From an uncultured bacterium (GTDB taxonomy: Bacteria > Cyanobacteriota > Vampirovibrionia > Gastranaerophilales > Gastranaerophilaceae), in assembly GCA_902775025.1 (NCBI GenBank), contig CACYKP010000020.1, positions 1-64,000 on the forward strand: DNA of 64,000 bases, given 5' to 3'. The stretch's first letter is position 1, and each line of letters opens with the position of its first letter. The position numbers and the translations under genes are program-made. Positions 33,916 to 43,955 of this stretch are shown in pieces. The notes beneath the pieces were generated by a model. The model ran no database searches, had not been told where the DNA came from, and saw only the letters and a program-made list of their open reading frames with translations.

Positions 33916-34888
33916 TATTCTTTTTCCTTTTTATATTGAGTTTTATTCCAAGTATTCTTAATTGTTTGTGTTTTTTATCTTGAGTATTTTGAACTGAAAA
34001 AATGTTTTTGATTTTTAAAACTTTTTTGATATATTCAAAATCATCTTTGGAAAGTAAATGCTTTATTTCTTCTATAATTAGTTTTTTATCCTTTTTTGTT
34101 AATCTTTGGTAATTATCTCTTACATGTACCACAAGAAAGTATTTTAAATTCAACGCAAATTTATCATATAAATTAAGACTAATCATGTAATTTTTTATAT
34201 TACAATATGCATCATAAAATAATATTAGGTTTTTATTATTTTCTGAATTAATTAAAGAAGATTTGCGTATTCTGTAATTATAATATGCAAAGTTCTTAAA
34301 AGAAACTCTTTTAGCATTTAACAAAGCTTTTACAACAAATTCTACATCTTCATAACATCTTAAATTCGGGAAATATATATTGTTATCTAATATAAATTTT
34401 CTTAAATATATTTTATTAAAAGGAAAGCAAGGAAATACCATTAAATTTTTCAAAAATAACTCTCTTTCCAAATTTATTCCTGCTTGAACTTCATAAGGAA
34501 TATATTCATGTGAATTTACTGCTTCTCTAAAAATAGGAGGAGTTGTTATTTTACCTGTTATATTATTTACTCTTTTGTATGGAAAAATTACAACCTCAGA
34601 ATTTAATGCTTTAGCTTGATTGTACAATTCTTCCAATGCATTTGGTTCTATCCAATCATCTGGGTCAACAAAAGATATGTAATCACCCTGTGCAATATCG
34701 ATTCCATAATTCCTTGCAATTCCTTGCCCTTTATTTATCTCAAACTCTATAACACGTATTCTGCTATCTTTTTCAGCATATTCTTTTAGTATCTGTAAAG
34801 AATTATCTGTTGATTTATCATCAACACAGATTTCTTCCAGATATTTTGCAACATTATAAACAGGTAATATTACACTTATTTTAAGCAA
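33899..34888 (-). CDS. Family 2 glycosyltransferase with shortened N-terminus
   Basis: 329 aa. The GT-A core is clear: ISVILPVYNVAKYLEE, then ICVDDKSTDNSL, NKGQGIARNYGIDIAQGDY, and the DPDD metal motif (SFVDPDDWIEPNALEEL). Normally about 15 residues (CLDSIL-NQT-like helix) separate YLxE from the ICVDD strand; here they are directly joined, so an in-frame deletion removed a helix. Probably acts on cell-surface polysaccharide together with the adjoining LicD. Function after the deletion is doubtful. Confidence 0.82.
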   Translation of the reverse strand: MLKISVILPVYNVAKYLEEICVDDKSTDNSLQILKEYAEKDSRIRVIEFEINKGQGIARNYGIDIAQGDYISFVDPDDWIEPNALEELYNQAKALNSEVVIFPYKRVNNITGKITTPPIFREAVNSHEYIPYEVQAGINLERELFLKNLMVFPCFPFNKIYLRKFILDNNIYFPNLRCYEDVEFVVKALLNAKRVSFKNFAYYNYRIRKSSLINSENNKNLILFYDAYCNIKNYMISLNLYDKFALNLKYFLVVHVRDNYQRLTKKDKKLIIEEIKHLLSKDDFEYIKKVLKIKNIFSVQNTQDKKHKQLRILGIKLNIKRKKNNVQTV

Positions 34889-34994
34889 AATAGAATCCTT
34901 TACATAAATAATAATCTACAATAAATAGAATCTATTAACAATAGAATTACTAACTGAGTTTGCGGAAAGATTAGCGATTTTGAGATTCTTCGGC

Positions 34995-35083
34995 TTTTGC
35001 CTCAGAACGACAGCACGCTTAAAGCTAAATAAACACGTCATTCTGAGGGAAATATCCATTTAACCAGAAGAATCTTTTTAAGA
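34995..35083. repeat. Composite repeat, arms-out arrangement
   Basis: AGATTCTTCGG..CCTCAGAACGAC is followed about 20 nt later by CACGTCATTCTGAGGGAAAT and AGAAGAATCT. The order of arms is the reverse of that at 1-450. Copies with the same order are at 50079 and 51071. Confidence 0.75.
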
Positions 35084-35123
35084 CATGCACAAACTTTTTT
35101 TTTTTTTGTTTTTTAAGAATAAT

Positions 35124-35471
35124 ATGAACATACAAAGTACAAATGTATCATTTAAAGAGAAATACCCGACCGGTAGAATTTTAGAAGTTACAACCAGAAA
35201 AATTTTTGAACCGGACGGTGTAAACGGTTATATAGAAACTGTTAAAAAGTTGCACGGCAATGTTCCCAGATACACAGGATATCAAGGATTCAGACGATAC
35301 GCAGAAGAAGTAAGTGAAAAAATTCTGGCTAAATATCCAAAAATTGCGAAGGCATCAGAAGATATTTTAGAAATCGCTTCCCGTTGCAGAAGTCCTTTTA
35401 CAAAGGATTTAAAAATTATGGTTCAACCTGTTTTAGATAGGTTTGAAAAAGAGATAGATATTGTTATATAA
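35124..35471 (+). CDS. Small unknown protein with N-terminal FKE tag
   Basis: 115 aa from the ATG at 35124 (MNIQSTNVSFKEKYPTG), chosen because it matches the local tag; an in-frame ATG at 35085 would add a Phe-rich stretch from a T-run. It is basic and mostly helical, with no signal peptide or known domain. Upstream is GCACAAAC, a long T-run and GTTTTTTAAG, without a ribosome-binding site. Its 3' end overlaps convergent truB by 8 nt. Confidence 0.6.
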   Translation: MNIQSTNVSFKEKYPTGRILEVTTRKIFEPDGVNGYIETVKKLHGNVPRYTGYQGFRRYAEEVSEKILAKYPKIAKASEDILEIASRCRSPFTKDLKIMVQPVLDRFEKEIDIVI

Positions 35472-36321
35472 ATACCTTTGAGCATTTAATAATACCATTT
35501 ACCTTATCACCCACTCCGACTAATTTTTGGTTACGGAGAAGAATTACAACTCCTTCTTGCCCAATTTTATTATTTTTTATTGGCATTCCGTGAGAAACTT
35601 TTTCAAACTCCAAATCAGTTAATTCGTATTTCGGATAATCTAAATATTCTAAGGGGGAAATTAGATTTTTCTCTACTTGTTCTATTGTTTCTAAATCTTC
35701 AAGTTTAACAGAATTAGCCAACACAAAATTACCTGCTTTTACTCGGGCTAATTTTATTAAATGTCCGTATGTTCCGAGTTTTTCACCTAAATCATTTGCG
35801 ATAGAGCGGATATATGTTCCTTTTGAACAGGATATGAAAAGCTCTAATTGACGATTATCTTCGTTGTAATTTAATATTTTTAATTCACTTATATTTACTT
35901 TTCTTGGTTCTATTTTTACATCTTCACCCTTACGAGCATATTCATAAAGCTTTTTACCGTTAACCTTTATAGCTGAATAAATAGGCGGTAGCTGCTCAAT
36001 ATTCCCTCTAAAACAGCTTAAAGCCTGTTCTATCTCATCTAATGTTACCTTTTTATCCGATACATTTACCCCTTCACCTTCAATATCGTAAGTGGTGGTG
36101 GATTTTCCAAGTTGAACGGTTCCTATATAAGCTTTATCATCTTTAAGGTATTCAATAAGTCTGGTAGCTTTTCCTATACAAATAGGTAAAACTCCTTCCG
36201 CAAACGGGTCTAGCGTACCTGTATGTCCTATTTGTTTGACTTTTGTTACCCGTCTTAAAATAGCAACAACATCATGTGATGTTTTGCCTTGAGGTTTATA
36301 TACATTCAAAAAACCAAACAT
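35464..36321 (-). CDS. truB: tRNA pseudouridine-55 synthase TruB
   Basis: Converts U55 of tRNA to pseudouridine. 285 aa. The catalytic Asp lies in GHTGTLDPFAEGVLPICIGKATR (about residue 39). Other family blocks are LPPIYSAIKVNGKKLYEYAR and CSKGTYIRSIANDLGEKLG. The C-terminal part is a short PUA-like region. It overlaps rbfA by one nucleotide, the classic rbfA-truB pairing. Confidence 0.96.
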   Translation of the reverse strand: MFGFLNVYKPQGKTSHDVVAILRRVTKVKQIGHTGTLDPFAEGVLPICIGKATRLIEYLKDDKAYIGTVQLGKSTTTYDIEGEGVNVSDKKVTLDEIEQALSCFRGNIEQLPPIYSAIKVNGKKLYEYARKGEDVKIEPRKVNISELKILNYNEDNRQLELFISCSKGTYIRSIANDLGEKLGTYGHLIKLARVKAGNFVLANSVKLEDLETIEQVEKNLISPLEYLDYPKYELTDLEFEKVSHGMPIKNNKIGQEGVVILLRNQKLVGVGDKVNGIIKCSKVFI

Positions 36322-36671
36322 TATTTAATCTCACCGCTTGAAATTTTGTTAATTAAATCCAAAACACGAGAACCCTGCTCAAGAGCATCCGTACAAACAA
36401 GTTTTATTTCAGGAGTAACTCTTAAGCGGATACGTCTCCCAATCTCGTAACGGATTTTACCTGTGTTACGCTCCATAATCGCTTTATCTTTTTCAACTTG
36501 TTCAGGTGAACCCAGTACGCTATATATAATTTTTGCATAAGCATTATCGTGTGAAACTTCAACATCGACAACAGATACAACCCCTTCAAGCCCTCTGATT
36601 TCTTTTCTTATAATGTCAGACACATCACGCATTAATTCTTTTCTGACACGTTCGTTTCTTAAAGTAGTCAT
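36321..36671 (-). CDS. rbfA: Ribosome-binding factor A
   Basis: 116-aa KH-like protein needed for late maturation of the 30S subunit. Typical blocks: RNERVRKELMRDVSDIIRKEI at the start, VVSVVDVEVSHDNAYAKI, and YEIGRRIRLRVTPEIKLVCTD near the end. Translationally coupled to truB. Confidence 0.95.
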   Translation of the reverse strand: MTTLRNERVRKELMRDVSDIIRKEIRGLEGVVSVVDVEVSHDNAYAKIIYSVLGSPEQVEKDKAIMERNTGKIRYEIGRRIRLRVTPEIKLVCTDALEQGSRVLDLINKISSGEIK

Positions 36672-36755
36672 ACAGGTTCTCCTTATAAATATCTAATGTA
36701 AACATTATAACATGAATTAGGTAAATGTTTAAAGGCAGGCTTGCTATTTCAATAC

Positions 36756-39456
36756 TTACCCTTTTAAACTGTCTAAAAACTTTTTATTTGCATCGAGCGT
36801 ATCTTTTGATGCCACAACAGCATAAACAGGTTTATTAGAGAAGATTTTTTTTGCATAATTTATTACATCTTCTTTTGTAATCTTATCAACTTCTTCATAT
36901 ATTTTATTTTTTAAATCCAAATCATAAGGCGAATTTAGAGAAGCTTGAAGTGCATCAATTTTTGCGTAATTACCTTCATTATTTAAAAGTCCTGCTTTAA
37001 TTGAACGTTTTGCAATATCTAAATCTTCTTCCGTAAATTTGCCGTTCAGAAGTTCTTGTATTTGGCGGTTAAATCCGGTTATTGATTTTTGTACATTGTC
37101 GTAACTGTATTCACCGATATCTTTATTATCAGTAGTTGTTAAAATATTTAATGATAATTTGCCTTGATCGCCATAAGCCTCATAATCGGAAAATACTGAA
37201 TTGATGACGAAAGAATAGAGTTCATAATTTTAACAGCGGCTCTTTCTTTAATACTGTTATCACGCTTAAATCTGAATACTTCCGAAATGTCAGCTTGTGA
37301 ATTATGATTTGCAATAGCAACAACAAGAGGATTTTTAATCTCTTTATACATTTCTAAAAGTCTTGGATTGTTAGGTTCTACTTTCGGTAAAGAGTTTATG
37401 TTGTTCAAAATATTATTTTTAATCTCTTTTTCATCTTTCACAGGTACGTTTGCGGCAACATACCCTCTTGCATTTTTCATTAAGTAACTATGCAATTCTT
37501 TTACATCGTCAACCGTAACTTTGTCTAAACCTGTTAAAACATCTTCCCGTTTAAATAGCATTGGATTCATGAATGTATCTACATCTTCTTGAATTAAACC
37601 TGCGGATATTTGGGTGCGAACCATTCTGTCTTTTACTCTTTCTACTGCGGTTTTAATATTTTCTTCCGTAATGTTTGGATTATACAAAAGCTCCTTAAGT
37701 TTTTCCATACCGAGCTTATAGTTATTAATATCACCGCTCATGCCAACAGAAATGCCGTCTTGATGGGCGTTTGCTGATATACTTAAATTATTTTTGTCCT
37801 TAAATTCATTAAACTTTTCAACAGGCATTTTTGAAGTACCCATTGTATATAGTTCATTCAGAACTTCTACAACTCCTGCTTTTTTAGAATATGGAACATT
37901 GTTTTTCAGATTTAAGGAAAGATTAATATTATTTGATTTTGTATTGTAAAAAGCTGTTTCGAAATTATTAGGAAGCTTGTACGCACTAACTTCACTAAGG
38001 TCTATAGGTTTTCTGTTATCGGTTTTTCCTTTAAAAGCTAATTCCGCATTTTGTTTTTTATCAGGGTGGACTACTGTGATTGCTGATTTTGAAACATCAA
38101 AATATTTCCGTACGGCATTACTTAATTCTTCAGGAGTAATAGAATCAAGTATTTCATTGTACTTTGTCATATATTCAATATCATTATCCAAAACCGATTG
38201 TCCTACACAATCATTTACGGAAGTTGAATGCTCTAAAACAGATTCATTTTCTTGTCTTAGCTTTTGTTTTAACCTTTCCGTTGTTTCATTTGAGATCTGC
38301 CTTTTATGTCCGAGTATATTGAACACAAATTTTAAAACTTCTTCTGCATTACACTCTGCAGGAGTCATAGACATAAATAACAAACGCTCGCTATTTGGGT
38401 TTGTTGAGATTTTTTCGCTGCCTATAATCGGGTACGAGTTGTATTTCTTGAGTATAGGTATTAGTCCTGCTTCGTGAGAATTTATATATGTGGTTGCAAG
38501 CTCCAGTAAAACTTTACCTCTTGTATCATTATTTTTAGGCCCTGCAAAACCAATTACCATTTCTGCTGAAGTTGTTTTATCCGAAGTAAAATCTTTTCTT
38601 ACCGTTTTTTGAATAGGTGTAAGTTTTTCTTCAAACTTTTGACCTTTAGAAACTTTTTTAGAATTAAAATTCTTTGATACAAGCTTCATTACTTCATCAG
38701 GCTCAACATCGCCTGTAACAACAATATTCATATTATCAGGTGTGTAGTATTTGTTATAATAATTAGCTACATCATCTCTTGTGAGATTTTGAATATGCGA
38801 TACACTCCCTCCTACAAGTTCATCAGCAGGATTTTTTACGTTGAATAATGTTCTTACGGTTTGGTCCATAGCAATAGTTTGAGGATTATCAAGAATCATA
38901 TTTATCTCAGATGAAACAGGACCTTTTTCCTTCGCAATCATATCATCCGATAACTTTAAATCTTCTGCCATTGATGCTATTACTTGAATTTGTCATAATC
39001 TGTAATTGCATAGTTTGTACTTGCATTCGCCCAGCCGCCGAGTTTATCAATCTTTTTAAAAGAATCGCCCTGCTTTAATTCAATATGCCCGTTTTCACCA
39101 TTTGTACCGTTAAAAGCCATGTGCTCTAAAAAGTGGCTAATACCTTTTATATCGCCGGTTTCGTTCATAGAACCAACGTTTACATAGCTTTTTACAACTG
39201 CAGGTGAATTTTTCATCGGTACAACAGTTACTTTGTACCCGTTTGCCATTTTGTATCTGTGAAGTTCTAACCCGTTATCTAACTTGTCTACAGAAGTTTT
39301 TTTATAAGAGACAGGAATATTTACCCTAAAATCCGGGGTAACGTAACCCAGCTCATTTATCTGAGGTTTTTGCTCTGATACAACAGTTTTAGGGGCAGGT
39401 ACACTATTTCCCTGTCCGAAAACAACATTATTAACACTATGAACCTTCATAACCAT
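36756..39456 (-). pseudogene. M16-family metallopeptidase, broken by two deletions
   Basis: The gene reads in three frames. Piece 1 (39456-38980) has the zinc motif HFLEH in GISHFLEHMAFNG and ends TNYAITDY then a stop. Piece 2 (up to about 37220) resumes in another frame at QIQVIASMAEDLKL. Piece 3 (to the stop at 36756) starts near VFSDYEAYGDQGKLSLNIL and ends LDSLKG. At both junctions about 15-20 family residues are missing, so each break is a small frameshifting deletion. The N-terminus (MKVHSVNNVVFGQGNS) carries the local tag instead of a signal peptide. Intact M16 proteins cleave peptides using this zinc site. Confidence 0.85.
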
Positions 39457-39458
39457 AC

Positions 39459-39490
39459 TTATATAAAAACAATTTTATATAAGAAATTGC
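39459..39490 (-). promoter_or_regulatory. GCAA...TTGTTTTTA box, leaderless-type
   Basis: On the minus strand GCAATTTCTT (GCAA 39487-39490), then ATTGTTTTTATATAAGT immediately before the ATG at 39456. No Shine-Dalgarno. Confidence 0.45.
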
Positions 39491-39543
39491 TTAATTGTAA
39501 AGATTTTTAAATTCTTTTGCTTTACGTTTTTTGTTAACTCTTA

Positions 39544-40458
39544 TTAGTTATTAACGCTATTTGCGCCTGATACAATTTCAACAAGTTCGTTTGTAATAGC
39601 TCCTTGGCGAGCCTTGTTATAATCAACGGTTAGTGTATTAATCATATTTTCAGCATTATTTGATGCCGCTGACATCGCAGTCATACGAGATGCGAGTTCT
39701 GATGCATTAGCTTCCAATAATGCCTGATAAATAGAGTTTGTGATATACATAGGCACAAGTTGTTTTAAAACTGCATGAGGAGACGGTTCAAATGTCATCA
39801 AAGGGTCTATTTCATTCTTTTTAGCCTTTTCAACTTTTACTGGTAATATCTCCCAAGTAACAACATTATATGACATCATGTTATTAAAGTGAGTTGTGAA
39901 GATATCTATGCTATCTAACTCTCCTTCTATAAAGTCTTTTGCCATATCTTCCGCAATAACGGAAGCTCCTATTGCCGTCGGATTATTTGCAATTGCCATA
40001 TATCCTTTTTTTAGTACATAATCATCACTATTTTTATGCTTAAAAGCAGAAATAGCTTTTTGCCCGACAGGATAAATGATTGTTTTTATTCCATTTTCTT
40101 TATTTTCTTTTATACGCTTAAATGCAGCTTTAATTATATTAGCATTATATGAACCTGCCAAACCTTTGTTAGAAGTTATAACAAGCAATCCTTCCGCTTT
40201 AACCTCCCTTGGGGTAATAAGTTCAGGATAATTATCCAATGCTCGTTCTACTTTTAAGCCTTGTTTTGAGTACTCGTTAACAGTCCCCAGCATTTTTCTA
40301 AACAAATGCAAAAGCTCATCAGAAAACGGTCTTGATGCTTTAACGGTAGATTCAGCTTTTTTTACTTTTGCAGCCGCAACCATTTTCATAGCTTTTGTTA
40401 TCTTTTTAGTATTCTGAACACTGTTTATTCTTGTTTTTATGTCTTTTAAATTTGGCAT
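39544..40458 (-). CDS. atpG: ATP synthase gamma subunit
   Basis: Central-stalk rotor subunit, 304 aa. N-terminal PNLKDIKTRINSVQNTKKITKAMKMVAAAK and C-terminal ELASRMTAMSAASNNAENMI with RQGAITNELVEIVSGA are diagnostic. It is the last gene of the atp operon; beta and epsilon do not follow, as in cyanobacteria. I see no obvious redox-regulatory Cys pair of the chloroplast kind. Confidence 0.96.
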   Translation of the reverse strand: MPNLKDIKTRINSVQNTKKITKAMKMVAAAKVKKAESTVKASRPFSDELLHLFRKMLGTVNEYSKQGLKVERALDNYPELITPREVKAEGLLVITSNKGLAGSYNANIIKAAFKRIKENKENGIKTIIYPVGQKAISAFKHKNSDDYVLKKGYMAIANNPTAIGASVIAEDMAKDFIEGELDSIDIFTTHFNNMMSYNVVTWEILPVKVEKAKKNEIDPLMTFEPSPHAVLKQLVPMYITNSIYQALLEANASELASRMTAMSAASNNAENMINTLTVDYNKARQGAITNELVEIVSGANSVNN

Positions 40459-40469
40459 TTTATATCCTT

Positions 40470-40515
40470 CCCCCTCTCCGTTTATTTACCCCTGAGGAGA
40501 GGGTAGGGGTGAGGT
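40470..40515. repeat. Palindromic element between atpA and atpG, interrupted by a second repeat motif
   Basis: CCCCCTCTCCG ... GAGGAGAGGGTAGGGGTGAGG is the mnmE-type palindrome. The motif ATTTACCCCT (40484-40493), the end of the other repeat family, sits in its loop. Confidence 0.65.
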
Positions 40516-40532
40516 AACAACCAACACCCGTA

Positions 40533-42047
40533 TTAACCCAAAGTTTTTCCGTACTCTTCTAACTTTGTCTTCAAAGTAGCAATATCTTCATCAGACAGTT
40601 TAGCACCTTCATTCAATGATTTTGCCATCTCAGGAAGATTTGCTTCAAAGTATTCAAACCAGCCTGCTTTGTATGAAGTAATATCTTTGTTATCAACATC
40701 ATCCAGGAAGCCTTCATTTGCAGCAAACAAGATTGTTACCTGCTGAGCAACGGTTAAAGGTTTGTATTGAGGTTGTTTAAGAACTTCTGTAAGCTTTTGA
40801 CCTCTCAATAATTGTTTCTTTGTAGCAGCATCAAGGTCTGATGCAAATTGAGCAAACGCTTCAAGTTCTCTGAATTGTGCAAGGTCAAGTCTTAATTTAC
40901 CTGCAACTTGTTTAATACCTTTAGTTTGAGCCGCACCGCCTACACGAGAAACTGATATACCTGCGTTGATTGCAGGTCTAACACCTGAGTTAAATAACGA
41001 TGTCTCCAAGAATATTTGACCGTCAGTAATAGAAATTACGTTAGTCGGAATGTACGCTGAAACGTCTCCCGCTTGTGTTTCAATTATAGGAAGTGCTGTA
41101 ATACTTCCGCCGCCTAATTCATCTGAAAGTTTAACTGCTCTTTCCAACAAACGAGAGTGTAAGTAGAATACATCACCGGGGTAAGCTTCACGTCCCGGCG
41201 GTCTTTTAAGAAGCAAACTCATTGCACGGTATGCTTGAGCGTGCTTAGTTAAATCATCATATACAATTAAGACGTGTTTACCTTGTTCCATAAATTCTTC
41301 AGCGATTGCAACCCCTGCAAACGGTGCAATATATTGCATAGGAGCAGGTTCATTTGCAGTCGATGCAACAATAATTGAATAATCCATTGCTCCGTGTTTT
41401 TCTAATGTTTTTGCAATTTGTGCAACTGTTGATGCTTTTTGACCGATTGCAACATAGATACAAATAACATCTCCGCCTTTTTGGTTAATGATTGTATCAA
41501 TAGCAACAGCAGTTTTACCTGTTTGTCTGTCGCCGATGATTAACTCACGTTGACCTCTTCCGATTGGAGTTAAAGCATCAATCGCAGTTAATCCTGTTTG
41601 AAGAGGCTGGTGAACTGATTTTCTTGCAACAATACCCGGCGCAACTCTTTCTATAGGTCTTGTTCTGTCTGATATAATATCACCCTTGCCGTCTATAGGA
41701 CGTCCTGTCGGGTTAACTATTCTGCCTATTAAAGCATCTCCAACAGGAACAGATGCGATACGACCTGTTGTTTTAACAGTCATACCTTCTTTAATATGAG
41801 TATATTCACCCAAGATTACAACACCAACGTTGCATTCTTCAAGATTGAGTGTAATACCTAAAGTTCCCTTTCCGTCTTCAAATTCCACAAGCTCATTTGA
41901 CATAACGTTTCTTAAGCCGTAAATTCTTGCGATACCATCACCTACTTCTAAGACAGAACCTATATTTGAAACTTCAGCTTTTGCTTCATAGTTTCTGATG
42001 TTCTCTTTCAATATTGAACTAATTTCATCAGGATTAATTACTGCCAT
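40533..42047 (-). CDS. atpA: ATP synthase alpha subunit
   Basis: 504-aa non-catalytic F1 subunit. The P-loop [11 protein letters not shown] (about 169-179) and the signature [14 protein letters not shown] are intact, along with [11 protein letters not shown] near the start. It lies between the delta and gamma genes. Confidence 0.98.
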   Translation of the reverse strand: MAVINPDEISSILKENIRNYEAKAEVSNIGSVLEVGDGIARIYGLRNVMSNELVEFEDGKGTLGITLNLEECNVGVVILGEYTHIKEGMTVKTTGRIASVPVGDALIGRIVNPTGRPIDGKGDIISDRTRPIERVAPGIVARKSVHQPLQTGLTAIDALTPIGRGQRELIIGDRQTGKTAVAIDTIINQKGGDVICIYVAIGQKASTVAQIAKTLEKHGAMDYSIIVASTANEPAPMQYIAPFAGVAIAEEFMEQGKHVLIVYDDLTKHAQAYRAMSLLLKRPPGREAYPGDVFYLHSRLLERAVKLSDELGGGSITALPIIETQAGDVSAYIPTNVISITDGQIFLETSLFNSGVRPAINAGISVSRVGGAAQTKGIKQVAGKLRLDLAQFRELEAFAQFASDLDAATKKQLLRGQKLTEVLKQPQYKPLTVAQQVTILFAANEGFLDDVDNKDITSYKAGWFEYFEANLPEMAKSLNEGAKLSDEDIATLKTKLEEYGKTLG

Positions 42048-42077
42048 TTGTATCCTCTCTTTTTTATTATAAATATA

Positions 42078-42620
42078 TTATGCTCTTATTATGCTTTCAC
42101 TCAATTTATCCAATTTATGTTTAATACTGTTATCAATAACAGTATCGTTTATATTAAATATCAGACCTGCAATTATATCTGCATCAACTCCCCATGACAC
42201 TTTTACATTCTTATGAAGTTTTTCGGCGATTCTATTTCTGATATCCGTTTTTCTTTCATCATTCAAATCTATTGCAGAGGTTATATCTACTCTTACAATA
42301 TTATTTAATTCCTCTAATTCTTTTTCGAATTCATCAGCAATCTCGCTAATGATGTTCATCCGTTTTTTAAGATTTAAAACAAATAAGAAATTATATACAA
42401 TAGGCTTTACCCTTTCTTGGAATAATTTGCATATAACAATTTGTTTCTCTTCAGTTGATATAGACGGATTATTGATAACATTAGATAATTCTTCTGAAGA
42501 ATTTATCGTCTCAGCAACATCACGAATTTCAGATAAAACCTCTTCTTTTGATATGGTTTCATCCTCTAAAGTTAGTTCTATAAGAGCTTTAGCCCATTTT
42601 TTTGATGCTAGTTCCGCCAT
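42078..42620 (-). CDS. atpH: ATP synthase delta subunit
   Basis: 180-aa peripheral-stalk subunit (OSCP family) joining F1 to the b/b' stator. Typical features: early AKALIELT, central IVYNFLFVLNLKKRMNIISEI, and a C-terminal DADIIAGLIFNINDTVIDNSIKHKLDKL. It starts 4 nt after the b subunit gene. Confidence 0.93.
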   Translation of the reverse strand: MAELASKKWAKALIELTLEDETISKEEVLSEIRDVAETINSSEELSNVINNPSISTEEKQIVICKLFQERVKPIVYNFLFVLNLKKRMNIISEIADEFEKELEELNNIVRVDITSAIDLNDERKTDIRNRIAEKLHKNVKVSWGVDADIIAGLIFNINDTVIDNSIKHKLDKLSESIIRA

Positions 42621-42624
42621 CTTT

Positions 42625-43131
42625 TTATCCTATTTTGTTTTCATTTATTGCTTCTATGCTTTCGTTAATAAGCTTGTCATGAAGTGCTGAATTATTGTTT
42701 AATTCATTTATTATATGATTTTTTGCAGTATCAATTGCTGCAAGAGATGCTCTGCGCATAATATCATTTTTTAAAAGTGCTGTCTTGTTTTCCGTAAGTT
42801 TTAAAGTTGTATTTTTAATATTTTCAGCAGATTTTTCAGCCTCTGATATTACTTTTTGACCGACAATGTTTGCGTTATCTTCAGATTTTTTGATAATGTC
42901 TTCAATCTCGTTTTCAAGATTTGAAACTTTATCTTCTAAGGTTTTATACCCAGTTTCAGCTTCTTCTTTTTTTGTTTCTGATGCTTTAATTTTTTCAGCA
43001 ATATTTTGTCTGCCTTTTTCAAGTCCGCCGACTAAATCAACTTTCCAAAATATAAGAGCAAATACGCCTGCAAAAATTATAAAATTGAATAAATTTGTCC
43101 GAGCTATATAATCTAAAACCGTCTCAAACAT
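42625..43131 (-). CDS. atpF: ATP synthase b subunit
   Basis: 168 aa: one N-terminal membrane helix (FIIFAGVFALIFWKV, about 17-31), then a long charged coiled coil. It is the second of two b-type subunits and lies next to delta, matching the b position in cyanobacterial operons. Confidence 0.9.
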   Translation of the reverse strand: MFETVLDYIARTNLFNFIIFAGVFALIFWKVDLVGGLEKGRQNIAEKIKASETKKEEAETGYKTLEDKVSNLENEIEDIIKKSEDNANIVGQKVISEAEKSAENIKNTTLKLTENKTALLKNDIMRRASLAAIDTAKNHIINELNNNSALHDKLINESIEAINENKIG

Positions 43132-43184
43132 TTTTACCTTTCTGTGCCGAACAAATTTTCCGCACTTATCTTAGCTGATTTCTG

Positions 43185-43664
43185 TTAACCTTTCTGATGA
43201 TAAAGTATGTCATTCACCTTATCATTATCAAACCCTTGAACTTCGCTTCTGTAACCAAGAATTTTTTCTGATATATCATTAGCCAAATCTATCATCTTTG
43301 TTTTCAAACTTTCTTTTGCATCATTTGAAATATTATCAAGGTTTCTGTAAGATGCTTCAAGCTCTTCTTTAGAAGTCTCTTGAGCATTTTTAATTATTTC
43401 GGCACGCTGTTCTTTAAATCCGTCTAAAACTTCGCCGTATTTAATGCGCGCATCATCTCTTGCTGCAGCAAGCTTTTCTTCTGTTTCTGCAGTTAAAGAT
43501 TCTGTTTGTTCTTCCAACTGTTCTGCATCTTGATAATTTTTATCTATAATACGTTTTCTCTCTGCGACAATTTCCGCCATAGGAGCATATAGTATTTTGT
43601 TCATAAGGAAAACAAATACCAAAAACGTAATTATTGATACTAAAAAAGTTCCGTTAAATTCCAT
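43185..43664 (-). CDS. ATP synthase b' subunit
   Basis: 159 aa with an N-terminal helix (LVSIITFLVFVFLMNKILYAPM, about 8-29) and a long coiled coil rich in Glu/Ala/Lys. The paired b/b' stator occurs in cyanobacteria, chloroplasts and some other bacteria. The PM motif after the helix is typical of b'. It starts 16 nt from the c subunit gene. Confidence 0.9.
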   Translation of the reverse strand: MEFNGTFLVSIITFLVFVFLMNKILYAPMAEIVAERKRIIDKNYQDAEQLEEQTESLTAETEEKLAAARDDARIKYGEVLDGFKEQRAEIIKNAQETSKEELEASYRNLDNISNDAKESLKTKMIDLANDISEKILGYRSEVQGFDNDKVNDILYHQKG

Positions 43665-43679
43665 AGTTTAAGTTTCTTC

Positions 43680-43922
43680 TTACCAAATTCCAACAAGTTT
43701 TAATGCAATAACCAATGCGTAAATAGCACAAGCCTCTGATAAAGCTGCACCAACCATGAAGAATACTAAAGCTTTACCAAAGATTTCAGGTTGTCTTGCG
43801 ATTGATTCCAAAAAACCTTTAGTTGCAATACCAATACCAACACCGGCACCGATTGCACCGAAACCCATTGCAACACCTGCACCTAATTGTGCTAAATCTG
43901 AAATTGTTTTTACTTCTTCCAT
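43680..43922 (-). CDS. atpE: ATP synthase c subunit
   Basis: 80-aa two-helix rotor-ring subunit. Helix 1 is Gly-rich (GAGVAMGFGAIGAGVGIGIA), the loop is ARQPE, and helix 2 carries the ion-binding Glu in AALSEACAIYALV. The residues that mark sodium rings (Gln in helix 1, Ser-Thr after the Glu) are absent, so this is probably a proton ring. Confidence 0.96.
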   Translation of the reverse strand: MEEVKTISDLAQLGAGVAMGFGAIGAGVGIGIATKGFLESIARQPEIFGKALVFFMVGAALSEACAIYALVIALKLVGIW

Positions 43923-43955
43923 TTTAATCTCCTTCTGAGTTATATATTATCTTTA

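Noticed and set aside
36064-36073. Repeat insertion in truB at an ATTTACCCCT match
   Set aside because: The coded GVNV lies in a naturally variable region of TruB and nothing else of the repeat is present.
43680-43922. Sodium-type ATP synthase ring
   Set aside because: The Gln in helix 1 and the Ser-Thr after the Glu that bind sodium are absent.
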